A stretch of 64,000 bases of DNA from Terriglobales bacterium (GCA_025936825.1 JAICSO010000001.1:868001-932000), one strand, 5' to 3'; positions 18,071 through 26,699 are shown, counted from the stretch's first letter. The notes: a model not told the origin generated them from the sequence alone. Translations and numbers: made by a program.

Positions 18071-19132
18071 TTGCGACAGAAATCCGAATTAATTGCGGCA
18101 GTACTGATTGCCTTTTTGTCGGTTGTCGTAGGAACCGCGGCACAGACGACACCTCAGCGCACCTTGTTGGCGCTTTCCAAGCACGACCACACGCTAGCCG
18201 TCGTCGACCCAACGACGCTGAAGGTGATTGCGCGGTTGCCGGTCGGCCCCGATCCGCACGAAGTGATTGCCTCGACGGATGGCACGAAGGCATACGTATC
18301 GATCTATGGTTTTGGCCGATACCACACGCTGTCAGTTCTCGACCTCGTCGCGCAGAAAGCGCTGCCCGACATTGATACGGGAGCATTGAACGGGCCTCAC
18401 GGCCTTGCTGTCGCAGGAGGGAATATCTGGTTCACAGCCGAAGGCGCGAAGGCGGTGGCCCGGTTCAATCCCTCCACCAACAGCATTGATCGCATCATGG
18501 GCACCGGCCAGAACCGCACCCACATGCTGTATGTCACCGCGGATGAGAAGAAGATCTATACGACAAATGTGACTTCCGGGACGGTGAGCGTGTTGGAAGC
18601 GGGTGCGGTGCCCGCAACGGCGCCTCCACCGAGCCGTCAAACCGGCCAGCAGAGTCCGCCCGTTGCAGTTCCGCAAGGCATGGACTGGAGTCAGACGCTC
18701 ATCACGGTTGGCAGAGGGGACGAGGGTTTTGACATCTCTCCCGACGGCCGTGAGTTGTGGACCGCCAATGCACAGGACGGAAGACTGTCAGTGATTGATC
18801 TCGCGAGCAAGCAGGTTATTGCCACCATCGACGCGAAAATTCCTGCCTCCAATCGATTGAAGTTCACCCCCGATGGAAAGCTTGTGTTCATCACCAGCCT
18901 TCGTGGTGGAGAAGTCGTCGTGTATGACGTGGCTTCGCGAAAGGAATACAAACGCGTCGCCGTCGGCCACGGAGCTGCGGGGATCTTGATGGATCCGCTC
19001 GGCGAACGCGTGTTCGTGGCATGCACGCCCGATAACTACCTTGCGATCGTGGATCTGAAGACGTTTGAAGTTACGGGGCACATCGATGTCGGAGCTGAGC
19101 CGGACGGTCTGGCGTGGGCGGTTCGACCGTAG
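18071..19132 (+). CDS. YncE-like beta-propeller protein, exported
   Basis: About 353 residues from TTG 18071, chosen because AGGAG lies 9 nt before it and the signal peptide follows at once (LIAAVLIAFLSVVVGTAA). The mature part consists of repeated propeller blades: LLALSKHDHTLAVVDPTTLKVI, RLPVGPDPHEVIAS, FDISPDGRELWTANAQDG, LVFITSLRGGEVVVYD and VFVACTPDNYLAIVDLKT. Such seven-bladed propellers are periplasmic and of varied, often unknown, function. The REP doublet lies just upstream. Confidence 0.83.
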   Translation: MRQKSELIAAVLIAFLSVVVGTAAQTTPQRTLLALSKHDHTLAVVDPTTLKVIARLPVGPDPHEVIASTDGTKAYVSIYGFGRYHTLSVLDLVAQKALPDIDTGALNGPHGLAVAGGNIWFTAEGAKAVARFNPSTNSIDRIMGTGQNRTHMLYVTADEKKIYTTNVTSGTVSVLEAGAVPATAPPPSRQTGQQSPPVAVPQGMDWSQTLITVGRGDEGFDISPDGRELWTANAQDGRLSVIDLASKQVIATIDAKIPASNRLKFTPDGKLVFITSLRGGEVVVYDVASRKEYKRVAVGHGAAGILMDPLGERVFVACTPDNYLAIVDLKTFEVTGHIDVGAEPDGLAWAVRP

Positions 19133-19138
19133 TGCTTC

Positions 19139-19204
19139 CACGAAATCCTCTGTGGCGCTCCTCTGTGATCCTCAGTGTCCTCTGTGGTAAAGGTTTTCGA
19201 TTTC
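19139..19204. repeat. Dispersed CCACAGAGG-type repeat, copy 2 (reverse orientation)
   Basis: Reads CTCTGTGGCGCTCCTCTGTG then CAGTGTCCTCTGTGGTAAAG and ends TTTTCG, the reverse complement of the copy at 545. Lies between two plus-strand genes. Confidence 0.75.
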
Positions 19205-19246
19205 TTTAGACTTGACCGGCGCCCTTGCAGGCGCAAAGCTTGAACT

Positions 19247-19744
19247 ATGAACGAGAAAGCCCTCATTCCCCGCCCGGTAGCCGATTCGCAGTCCGAGATG
19301 ATCGAGATTGTTCTGCCCAACGACGCTAATCCGCTTGGCGCCCTCCTCGGCGGACGTCTGATGCATTGGATCGATATGGCGGGGGCGCTGGCCGCACATC
19401 GCCACAGCCGCAACTACGTGGTTACTGCGTCCATCGATCACATGGACTTTCACACGCCGGTGCACGTGGGCGACATGGTCGTCTTGCGGTCCTCGGTGAA
19501 TCGCGTCTTCAATACATCGATGGAAGTTGGAGTTAGCGCGTGGGTGGAGAACTACTTATCGGATGAATCCCGGCTCGTGAGCTCGGCGTATCTGACATTT
19601 GTTGCCGTGGATGCAGCAGGGCGTCATCTCAAAGTCGCGCCCGTCATTCCCGAAACCGACGAGCAGAAGCGACGTTATGAAGATGCAGGCCATCGCCGTG
19701 AACTCCGCAAGGCGGAGCTAGAGCGCAAGAAGCGGAACGCGTGA
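19247..19744 (+). CDS. Acyl-CoA thioesterase (hotdog fold, YciA-like)
   Basis: 165 residues. The hotdog signature is clear: NDANPLGALLGGRLMHWIDM with the long central helix following, then the strand VTASIDHMDFHTPVHVGDMV. The family hydrolyses acyl-CoA thioesters in the cytoplasm. The C-terminal tail is rich in K/R/E. It converges on the antiporter gene with 4 bp between stop codons. Confidence 0.88.
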   Translation: MNEKALIPRPVADSQSEMIEIVLPNDANPLGALLGGRLMHWIDMAGALAAHRHSRNYVVTASIDHMDFHTPVHVGDMVVLRSSVNRVFNTSMEVGVSAWVENYLSDESRLVSSAYLTFVAVDAAGRHLKVAPVIPETDEQKRRYEDAGHRRELRKAELERKKRNA

Positions 19745-19748
19745 TTGG

Positions 19749-20885
19749 TCATTTGGCTGCACGCGCAAGCAGGGGTCCAGCGAGCGCCAGAAACAGGACG
19801 TACGCGGCCGAAAGCGGGCCCAAGCGCGGTTCGATTGCGACGCCGAATCCTGCAATCACGATTGAGAACTCTCCCCGGGGAATTAGTTCCAATCCAGCAC
19901 GCCAACGCGGCGCCGTTCCCGGCCCAAGTCTGCTCGTTGCCCAGTACCCAGTTGCGACTTTGGTTGCTGCCGTTACCACACCCAAAAGGATGGCCAGTGG
20001 CAAAGCGGGAAGGAGCGAAGCTGGGTCGATTTCAAGCCCAAAAAAGAAGAAGAACGCAGCAGCGAAAAGGTCACGTAACGGGCTCAGTAGCCTGTGCGAT
20101 TGCTCAGCTACAGGGCCTGACAACGCAATCCCGACCAGGAAAGCACCGATGCCGGCAGACACCTGAAACCTTTGTGCGACGCCCGAGATCAGCAGGACTG
20201 TTCCGAATACCGTTAAAACCAGAATTTCGTCGGATTCGTGAGCCGCAAACCGGCTGATGCGAGGACCGAAGCGAAGGGCTGCCGAGAGGGCTATCGCAAC
20301 CGCGGCCAAAGCAATGCCCACGGACAATGCGATTTTTGTAAGCCCGCCCCCGGAAATAACAACGCCAACGAGGGGCAGGTATATCGCCATGGCAAGATCT
20401 TCAATGACAAGGATCGAGAGCACCGTCGGGGTTTCGGGATTCTCAGCCCGACGGAGTTCGGATATGACTTTGACGATCACGCCCGACGACGAGATGTAAG
20501 TGACCCCCCCCAACAGTACGCTCGGCAGTACCCGCCAGCCAAGCAGCAGTCCGGCGCAAAGTCCAGGGGTGAAGTTGAGGACGAAGTCTGCCACTCCCGC
20601 CGGAAGCCCGGTCCGCAAATTTGCCTTGAGTTCCTGGCTGCCATATTCCAAGCCCAGCATGAACAAAAGTAAGAGGACACCGATCTCTGCACCAATGTGG
20701 ATGAAATTGGACGTGAGATTCAAAGGCGCGAGTCCGCCGTTTCCGAACGCAAGCCCGGCGACTAGGTAAAGAGGAATGGCCGAGAAGCCCCAGCGGCTGG
20801 CGAGCCTGGCGAGAATCGCCAAACCCAAAACCGCGAGGCCCAGTTCCGTCAGTACCCCAGCGGAATCCGCGGCAGCAGTAGGCAT
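19749..20885 (-). CDS. CPA2-type cation:proton antiporter
   Basis: 378 residues, mostly hydrophobic with about ten to twelve membrane segments. Seen: LGLAVLGLAILARLA, IGVLLLLFMLGLEYG, ITSSSGVIVKVI-like region and VLSILVIEDLAMAIYLPL, where the ED pair matches the ion-binding site of Kef/NapA-type antiporters. It lacks the cytoplasmic RCK/TrkA-N domain of full KefB/KefC, so length is that of the membrane domain alone. Start ATG preceded by GGAG 8 nt upstream. Confidence 0.85.
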   Translation of the reverse strand: MPTAAADSAGVLTELGLAVLGLAILARLASRWGFSAIPLYLVAGLAFGNGGLAPLNLTSNFIHIGAEIGVLLLLFMLGLEYGSQELKANLRTGLPAGVADFVLNFTPGLCAGLLLGWRVLPSVLLGGVTYISSSGVIVKVISELRRAENPETPTVLSILVIEDLAMAIYLPLVGVVISGGGLTKIALSVGIALAAVAIALSAALRFGPRISRFAAHESDEILVLTVFGTVLLISGVAQRFQVSAGIGAFLVGIALSGPVAEQSHRLLSPLRDLFAAAFFFFFGLEIDPASLLPALPLAILLGVVTAATKVATGYWATSRLGPGTAPRWRAGLELIPRGEFSIVIAGFGVAIEPRLGPLSAAYVLFLALAGPLLARAAK

Positions 20886-20968
20886 AAGATGGCTCCGGGG
20901 CAGGATATCAGTCCGGTAGCCTTATGCGTCTTGCATTTCAGTTGAACGCTAACCCACGTGCGACGGAA

Positions 20969-22423
20969 TCAATCTCGTGAGGAACTCACCGGCGCTTCCA
21001 ACTTCGCCTTCAGCACTGGCGGAACTTCGTCTCCTCGGAAGTATTGGCCTTTGCTGGATTTCATCTCCGGCATGGCGGCGTAAGGCTTGCTGTAATCGTT
21101 GTTGGCATTCCAGAAAAGGAATCCGATCCCGCCTTTGTTCTTGGAGGTCAGCACCTGCACTTCAATGTACTTGGGCGAGTAGGTTTTCGTCCGCCACGCG
21201 AAGGCCTGCAGCCACGGACGCAGCACCACGCCGCTACCTTTGGTTATCAGTTGGAACCGATCCATGGATTCGCCAATGAAATGCTCCGGTTCATCTCCGG
21301 GATGCGCAATGTTGTCCATGCCAAAGAAGTGCGAGGGGTAGATCATGGGCGAGAGCACATCGCAAAACTTGGCCATGCGAACGATGTCCTGCCCGGTGTG
21401 CGAGAGATCAACCTGCCGCTGCCATGCCATCACACCGAAAACATCGAGCGAGAGCAGCACGCCCTTCGGGTGGATGGAGGTGTAGGCGCGCTGCAGAAAA
21501 TCAGCAATGACATCGGCGCGCTGCCACTCTGGATGTGATTTCTGGAAAGCGAAGCTGGCATCCTTCTGATCGCCTTCCGCAGGGAAGCGGACGTAGTCGA
21601 ACTGGATCTCGTCGGCCCCACCGGCGATGGCTGCTTGCGACAGCGCAATGTCGTATTCCTGGACGTCGATCCGCGAAGGATCCGTCCAAACCAGCTTTCC
21701 GTTCTCACGCCAGGACTGGCCGGTCTTCTTCGACTTGACTGCCAGTTCAGGATGCGAAACCACCAGCCGCTCGTCGCGGAAAATTGCAATTCGAGCTATC
21801 GCATGCATTCCTTGCGAATGCAGGAAATGCGTGTACTTGGGCAGGTCGCGAATGTAGGTTTTGTGGGCTCCCAGCAACGGGTGCTCAAAGGGAATATTTA
21901 CCGTTCCGTCGCTGTCCTTGATATCGAAGACTACGGAGTTCCCGCCAGCTTCGCGCCAACGCTTCACGATCTGGATTCCATGATCGCTACCCGCCATGAG
22001 CCCGGTAAGGTAAATGGCGCGGACCTCGAAGTCCTTGGCTACAGGAACTGACTTCTCGACGATCGGCGCATCCAGGATTCCAGGAATCGTAATTTCCTGG
22101 CCGGATTTTACAAATGCGCCTTTCAAGTCAGGATTGGCGGCGCGCATAGCGGTGGCCAATTCGCTCGAGGTCAGGTAGGAAGTCTGGCCCAGATACTTGC
22201 GGGCTACAGAAATTACCGTATCGCCGCGTTTCGCCTGATAGAATGCCGTGCCTGGAGTGGGGACCTTCGGCGTTGTGGGTGCCGAAGTCGGGAGCGTCGC
22301 ACTGGCGGGTATCACTTTCGCGTTACGCGGTTGCGCGGCATCTACAGTTCGAAAGCCAATGACGGCGACTGCAACTGCCAAAATTGCTGCAAACAAGATT
22401 GTTTTCGACTGGTGATTACGCAA
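20969..22423 (-). CDS. LysM plus DUF4015 (putative glycoside hydrolase) protein
   Basis: 484 residues from a TTG at 22421-22423, supported by GGAG 7 nt upstream. Hydrophobic signal/anchor at residues 8-30, a proline/threonine-rich spacer, a LysM domain around residues 60-115 (AKRGDTVISVARKYLG, AANPDLKGAFVKSGQEITIPG), then a TIM-barrel-like DUF4015 domain: AIYLTGLMAGSDHGI, VVFDIKDSDGTVNIPF, DEIQFDYVRFPAEGD, LLSLDVFGVMAWQRQ. LysM binds peptidoglycan-type glycans. The enzyme is likely envelope-bound; its substrate is unknown. Divergent from the AAA+ gene. Confidence 0.85.
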   Translation of the reverse strand: MRNHQSKTILFAAILAVAVAVIGFRTVDAAQPRNAKVIPASATLPTSAPTTPKVPTPGTAFYQAKRGDTVISVARKYLGQTSYLTSSELATAMRAANPDLKGAFVKSGQEITIPGILDAPIVEKSVPVAKDFEVRAIYLTGLMAGSDHGIQIVKRWREAGGNSVVFDIKDSDGTVNIPFEHPLLGAHKTYIRDLPKYTHFLHSQGMHAIARIAIFRDERLVVSHPELAVKSKKTGQSWRENGKLVWTDPSRIDVQEYDIALSQAAIAGGADEIQFDYVRFPAEGDQKDASFAFQKSHPEWQRADVIADFLQRAYTSIHPKGVLLSLDVFGVMAWQRQVDLSHTGQDIVRMAKFCDVLSPMIYPSHFFGMDNIAHPGDEPEHFIGESMDRFQLITKGSGVVLRPWLQAFAWRTKTYSPKYIEVQVLTSKNKGGIGFLFWNANNDYSKPYAAMPEMKSSKGQYFRGDEVPPVLKAKLEAPVSSSRD

Positions 22424-22716
22424 GTTTCACTCCAGAGACATCGTTTTTCTCGATGCTACTGATGCGGAATTCTGCTTGCCAGTTACGGGCGGTCACGGTC
22501 GGCAGGTAGTTGAGGATCATGGCAAGAGGAATTTGGGTGCACCTCGCCACGGCTGCATGCGCAAAACATTTCCGTTTACACGATTTCACTTGGAGATGTA
22601 AGTGACTTCCACGACACATTAGGGGCATCTAATCCGTTTAGAAAGAAGGTTGAACGGACTGGACGGAGATGGCGAAATGCTTGCTCAGTTAACTGGCGAA
22701 AGCTGCACTGGCAACA

Positions 22717-22735
22717 AGTGACAAAATTTGTCACT
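22717..22735. promoter_or_regulatory. Candidate operator, perfect 9-bp inverted repeat
   Basis: AGTGACAAA-A-TTTGTCACT: perfect 9-bp arms around a single base, centred 76 bp before the AAA+ ATG. Length and symmetry are typical of a dimeric repressor or activator site. Confidence 0.6.
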
Positions 22736-22774
22736 CCGGAGACCGAGGCCAAGGCCCCTGGCACTGGCCCGACA

Positions 22775-22789
22775 ACCTGTAGAACAGGT
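22775..22789. promoter_or_regulatory. Second inverted repeat ACCTGT-AGA-ACAGGT
   Basis: Perfect 6-bp arms with a 3-nt centre, ending 12 nt before the AAA+ start codon. It could be an operator or, in the mRNA, a small hairpin just in front of the ribosome binding site AAAGAGA. Confidence 0.45.
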
Positions 22790-22801
22790 GTTAAAGAGAC
22801 T

Positions 22802-23965
22802 ATGAAGACGACAGCCAGTATGGTTCTCGACCCCAACCGCCGCAGCGCGGATGCCCGTGACTTCGAAGGTGGACTTCGCCGCAAGATTGTCGGTCAGGAT
22901 GCCGCAGTCGAGAAAGTGGTCGAGATTTACCAGATGTTCCTCGCCGGCCTGAATCCCCCCGGGCGTCCAGTTGGAAATCTGCTGTTTCTGGGACCCACCG
23001 GATCCGGAAAGACCCGCGTCGTTGAAGCTCTCGCGGAATCGCTGTTTGGCGACGCCCGCGCCTGCATCAAGATTGATTGTGCTGAGTTCCAGCACTCGCA
23101 CGAGATCGCAAAACTGATCGGCTCGCCTCCCGGCTACCTCGGTCACCGCGAGACTCACCCCCTGCTTACGCAGGAGGCGCTCAACCAGTGGCACACGGAC
23201 AAGCTCAAGCTGTCCATCCTGCTGTTTGACGAAATCGAGAAGGCGTCCGACGCTCTCTGGCAGCTACTGCTCGGAATCCTTGATAAGGCCACGCTCACTC
23301 TCGGTGACAACCGCCGGGTTGATCTCTCGCAGTGCATCATCATCATGACCTCGAACCTGGGGGCAGGTGAGATGAGCAGCCTCGTCGATGGCGGGCTCGG
23401 ATTTGCTCCGAAGATCGCCGCGGTTGATGACAGCCTGGACGACAAGATCGACCGGACTGCCGTCGAAGCTGCACGTCGGAAGTTCACGCCCGAGTTCATG
23501 AACCGCATCGACAAGGTGGTCGTGTTCAAGACCCTCCGGCCTGAGCACCTGCAGCAGATTCTGGAAATCGAGCTCGGCATGGTGCAACAGCGAGTGCTGA
23601 TGGCATCAGCTGCGAACCAGTTCGTGTTCTCGTGCACGCCGAAAGTGAAAAGCTACTTGCTGCACGAAGGAACCGACGCACGCTATGGGGCACGGCACTT
23701 GAAGCGGGCGATCGAGCGCCATTTGGTTTTCCCGCTGGCGAATCTGGTGGCTACCGGTCAGATTCATCTCGGCGATTTCGTTCGAGTTGACTTGAATGGC
23801 GAAGGCAAACTCACCTTCACCAAGGAAGCCGAAGGCGCGATGGTCCCGATGCTCATGGAGCGTTACGGCGCCGCCGCAGGTGCACCAACGCTGGTCAATC
23901 GGGCAGCGCGTCCGATCGCGAAATCGAAAGAGTTCACCGCCACACCTGGTAACGAAACCAAATAA
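22802..23965 (+). CDS. Single-domain Clp/Hsp100-type AAA+ ATPase
   Basis: 387 residues from ATG 22802 (the frame is open from 22718, but that stretch holds the palindromes). One AAA+ module of the ClpA/B/C D2 class: Walker A G-P-T-G-S-G-K-T at residues 64-71, Walker B LLFDE at 140-144, sensor-1 N185 in MTSNLG, arginine finger in FMNRID and sensor-2 in GARHLKRAIER. No N-domain, no D1, no middle domain. A tripeptide L-G-F at 199-201, in the loop after sensor-1, sits where ClpP-binding ATPases carry their [LIV]-G-[FL] loop. That suggests unfolding for ClpP, unproven. Confidence 0.85.
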   Translation: MKTTASMVLDPNRRSADARDFEGGLRRKIVGQDAAVEKVVEIYQMFLAGLNPPGRPVGNLLFLGPTGSGKTRVVEALAESLFGDARACIKIDCAEFQHSHEIAKLIGSPPGYLGHRETHPLLTQEALNQWHTDKLKLSILLFDEIEKASDALWQLLLGILDKATLTLGDNRRVDLSQCIIIMTSNLGAGEMSSLVDGGLGFAPKIAAVDDSLDDKIDRTAVEAARRKFTPEFMNRIDKVVVFKTLRPEHLQQILEIELGMVQQRVLMASAANQFVFSCTPKVKSYLLHEGTDARYGARHLKRAIERHLVFPLANLVATGQIHLGDFVRVDLNGEGKLTFTKEAEGAMVPMLMERYGAAAGAPTLVNRAARPIAKSKEFTATPGNETK

Positions 23966-24003
23966 TTTCCGGCAAGCACAACGCTGCCGCACCTGAAAGG
24001 TAG

Positions 24004-24035
24004 AAAGTCCGGCCAACCAGCCGGACTTTTTATTT
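24004..24035 (+). terminator. Rho-independent terminator of the AAA+ gene
   Basis: Perfect 10-bp stem AAAGTCCGGC / GCCGGACTTT with a 6-nt loop, followed by TTATTTT, 38 bp after the stop codon. Confidence 0.92.
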
Positions 24036-24061
24036 TGTGTGGATCGGATATTCCTGTCCGT

Positions 24062-24145
24062 CCCAAGAGGTGAGCAGAGCAATGAGCGAATACGTGTGAA
24101 TGTTCTTTTCTTGCTTACCGCTCATCGCTCACCGCTCACTGCTGT
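24062..24145. repeat. GAGCAGTGAGC-family inverted repeat
   Basis: Left units read GAGGTGAGCAGAGCAATGAGC and right units CGCTCATCGCTCACCGCTCA, so the ends are complementary. Related units are at 16818-16858 and 31575-31606. Confidence 0.65.
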
Positions 24146-24200
24146 TGTGGCCAGAAGCAGCCGCGGGCTACTCTTCTCCAGCCATTCTCATCGAATCGAC

Positions 24201-24644
24201 GTGAGACATCATAAAAGCTTCTTCCGTCGCCACTCACTCAGTATCGTTTCCAGCACCGTGCTGCTTGTCTGGATCATTCTCTTTGCCTTTTCCAATCCCA
24301 ACACTCACTGGGGTTCATTCTTCGGAAACGCGATTGCCGATTGGACCGGACTTGTGGTGACAGTTCTAGCCACTAAATTCATGTACGAAATCGGCTCAGC
24401 AGAAAGCCGTAAGCCGCCGCATCGCTACTTGAAACCCTTACGGGAGTTCTTCGAGGAACACTCACTGAGCGTGTTCCTGCTGGGGACTGGAGTTATCTGG
24501 GTGCTCCTGTTCGCGCATTCCAATCCCAACTCGAAATGGGGCCAGGTGGTCGGCAACATCGTTTCCGAATGGACGCAGATCTTCGGTCTGCTGATCATGA
24601 CCAAGCGTTTGGTCGAGTCGCATTCGAAGGAAAGTAAGAGATAG
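24201..24644 (+). CDS. Small membrane protein with internal duplication
   Basis: About 147 residues from GTG 24201 (upstream open frame is repeat sequence). Two copies of one unit are evident: HSLSIVSSTVLLVWIILFAF-SNPNTHWGSFFGNAIADWTG and HSLSVFLLGTGVIWVLLFAH-SNPNSKWGQVVGNIVSEWTQ. Each starts with a hydrophobic helix, then the SNPN-x2-WG motif and a second hydrophobic helix, so about four membrane segments. Function unknown. No strong ribosome binding site was seen; start is uncertain. Confidence 0.65.
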   Translation: MRHHKSFFRRHSLSIVSSTVLLVWIILFAFSNPNTHWGSFFGNAIADWTGLVVTVLATKFMYEIGSAESRKPPHRYLKPLREFFEEHSLSVFLLGTGVIWVLLFAHSNPNSKWGQVVGNIVSEWTQIFGLLIMTKRLVESHSKESKR

Positions 24645-24653
24645 TTACACGTC

Positions 24654-24820
24654 TGCCTTGTGGCGTTCCTCGGTGCGCCGGAGCCTGCCCTGACCAACTG
24701 AGCGCAGCGAAGGCGTCGACCGGGTCTCCTATGTGGTAGCTTTTTGGGTTTTCAAGCAAGAACAAAATCTTCACCACAGATGACACAGAGTCTCACAGGG
24801 GAAACGCCACAGAGGAACAA
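24654..24820. repeat. Dispersed CCACAGAGG-type repeat, copy 3 (paired inverted units)
   Basis: A reverse unit (GTGGCGTTCCTCGGTG ... CTCCTATGTGGTAGC) is followed by a forward unit (TTCACCACAGATGACACAGA ... AAACGCCACAGAGGAAC), which together form a long imperfect palindrome in the spacer between convergent genes. A short CTGACCAACTGAGCGCAGCG insert splits the left unit, similar in place to the insert in copy 1. Confidence 0.75.
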
Positions 24821-24839
24821 CCGGTTGGCTCAAACACGG

Positions 24840-25640
24840 CTAAGCTGCGCCCGCGCTGTTCTTGGCTACGAACCGGTGGTAGCACTCGGCACAAAGCCAC
24901 TGGCGACCGTTCGTGAATGCCTCGGTACGCTCCGGACCGCCTTCCGGGCTCAATTCCCAACCGCAGATGACGCAAGGCTCTTTCGTCCAACCACCAGAAG
25001 CAAACTTGTAACGCGGGTTATCTTTTATCGCGAGATCGAAGCAGATACCTCCTACTTGGGTGTCGACCAGAATATCCAGCGGCCTCCAATCGCGGCGAAT
25101 CCAGGCGAACCTACGCAGTTGAACAGCTTTTGCTGTCACGTACTCTAAGGGAAGCGAGTGCCCATGAATGCTGGCCTGACGACCACTTGGAGCGATCGCA
25201 AAACTCGGTTCTGCTGGCCATGTGGTGATTTGATTCCGTGCTTCTTCGAGAGTTGTGCCTGCGTGTTTCAGCAAGTGGGCAGCAAACCCGTTTTCCTCCC
25301 GCAGTAGGCCCAAGAACAAGTGTTCGGTGCCGATATGCTTGTGGGAGAGGCGCTCAGCTTCCTCGGCGGCATATGCGAGAACTCGCTTACATTCATTGCT
25401 GAGAGGAAGATCGATAGAAGTCGACGTCTTTACATTCGGAGCAGTGTGTGCCGCAATTGCCTGTCGGAAGCTTTCCATGGAAGCTTCCGGTTTGAGCAGT
25501 TTATACGCGATCACCTTGTTTTCCCGCAGAAGCCCCAGCAGCAAATGCTCCGTCTCGATGCACGGCGATCCAAACTGGCTGGCTTCGTAACGCGCAAAGA
25601 AGATCACGCGGCGTGCTTTTTCGGTGTAGCGCTCAAACAT
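24840..25640 (-). CDS. Clp-N domain protein with C-terminal zinc ribbon
   Basis: 266 residues from the ATG at 25638-25640, where the ClpC-like N-terminus MFERYTEKARRVIFFARYEA begins. Two Clp-N repeats: residues 1-66 (TEHLLLGLLRE at 30-40) and 76-145 (TEHLFLGLLREENG at 105-118). No ATPase domain follows. The C-terminal part has LDILVDTQVGGICFDLAIKDNP and a CxxC pair at 223/226 with a second at 250/253, a likely zinc ribbon. Clp-N domains bind adaptors or substrates (McsB, phospho-Arg proteins in ClpC). This may be a free adaptor or regulator. Lies 1 kb from the Clp-type ATPase. Confidence 0.82.
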   Translation of the reverse strand: MFERYTEKARRVIFFARYEASQFGSPCIETEHLLLGLLRENKVIAYKLLKPEASMESFRQAIAAHTAPNVKTSTSIDLPLSNECKRVLAYAAEEAERLSHKHIGTEHLFLGLLREENGFAAHLLKHAGTTLEEARNQITTWPAEPSFAIAPSGRQASIHGHSLPLEYVTAKAVQLRRFAWIRRDWRPLDILVDTQVGGICFDLAIKDNPRYKFASGGWTKEPCVICGWELSPEGGPERTEAFTNGRQWLCAECYHRFVAKNSAGAA

Positions 25641-25672
25641 AAATTGACCTGCTCCGTTGCATAATCTCGCGC

Positions 25673-26599
25673 CTAGTTGTGCTTGATGAACTCGCCTTTC
25701 TTGCCGGTCAGATCGTTGTAGAGCGTTTCCAGCCATGTGTCGGTCTTCAGGAAGCCGCCGTTCCACTTCTCCCACGGTGCAAGGATGTTTTCTTTCTGCA
25801 TTTGCTCCAGAGACTTGCCCTGCTTGATGCTTTTGTCAACCACCGCCAAGGTGTCTTTCAGCATCGTCACAAATTTCTTCATGTCGTCCAGATTTGAGAC
25901 AGGGCCATGGCCGGGAATGACTTTCACGTCCGGCGGGAGTTGCGCCATAACCTGCTCGACAGCGGAAATCATGCCTTCGACGCTGCCACCGCCACCGAGA
26001 TCTACAAACGGGAAGCCGTAGGTCACGAAGTCGTCGCCCATGTGGACGACGTTGGACTTCGAGAAGAAAATGATGCTGTCGCCGTCGGTATGGCCGCTGG
26101 GAAAGTGCAGCGCTCGGATGTCCTCGCCATTGAGGTGGACCGTGACGTCGTGCTCAAAGGTGATGATGGGCAGCGCTTCCTTTGGTTGGGCGGGCATTTG
26201 CATACTGATCTTTCCAAGGTTGCCCGCGGCCGTGCCTTGCTCCATGCGCTTGCGGACATTGTCCTGCGCGAGAATGGGCGCGTCTTTCTGGAAGAGCGCG
26301 TTCCCGCCGGTATGATCGCCGTGATAATGCGTGTTGATAACGAACCGCAGCGGCTTGTCGGTAATGCCCTTCAGGGCGGCGCGTATTTTGTCCGCCAATG
26401 GCGCGTACTGGTCGTCGACGATGACAATGCCGTCCTCGCCAACTGAGGCGCCGATATTCCCGCCTGCGCCTTCCAGCATGTACACGTTGCCGTTGACCTT
26501 GGTGACCTTCATCTGGACTTTGCTGAAGTCCTGGTCCTGGGAAAGGGAATACTGGCAGGCGAAGATCAAAACAACCGAAAGAAAAGCCCCTTTGCGCAT
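25673..26599 (-). CDS. Exported metallo-beta-lactamase-fold hydrolase
   Basis: 308 residues with a signal peptide (GAFLSVVLIFACQYSLS). Zinc motif H-Y-H-G-D-H at residues 91-96, then HFPSGHTDGDSIIFF and the late ligand motif VIPGHGPVSN. Start ATG preceded by AGGAGG 6 nt upstream. The class includes quinoprotein-relay and other periplasmic MBL proteins; no beta-lactam role is implied. Possibly co-transcribed with the Clp-N gene 32 bp downstream. Confidence 0.87.
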   Translation of the reverse strand: MRKGAFLSVVLIFACQYSLSQDQDFSKVQMKVTKVNGNVYMLEGAGGNIGASVGEDGIVIVDDQYAPLADKIRAALKGITDKPLRFVINTHYHGDHTGGNALFQKDAPILAQDNVRKRMEQGTAAGNLGKISMQMPAQPKEALPIITFEHDVTVHLNGEDIRALHFPSGHTDGDSIIFFSKSNVVHMGDDFVTYGFPFVDLGGGGSVEGMISAVEQVMAQLPPDVKVIPGHGPVSNLDDMKKFVTMLKDTLAVVDKSIKQGKSLEQMQKENILAPWEKWNGGFLKTDTWLETLYNDLTGKKGEFIKHN

Positions 26600-26699
26600 G
26601 GCGCCTCCTGGATGGCAAGCGATTGTAGCGGAAAGAGAGTAGGCCGGAAATAGCGCCGACTGCCTGTTCTTACGACGAAGCCTCTGCCAAACGGAGAAG

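Larger units (their letters stand above)
22424..22801. other. 378-bp divergent spacer between LysM-DUF4015 and AAA+ genes
   Basis: Holds no convincing ORF; the minus-strand frames across it show no family features. It contains two palindromes (22717-22735 and 22775-22789) described separately. Probably carries the promoters of both divergent genes. Confidence 0.6.

Noticed and set aside
25673-26599. Beta-lactamase
   Set aside because: Only the general metallo-hydrolase fold is seen; substrate not supported.
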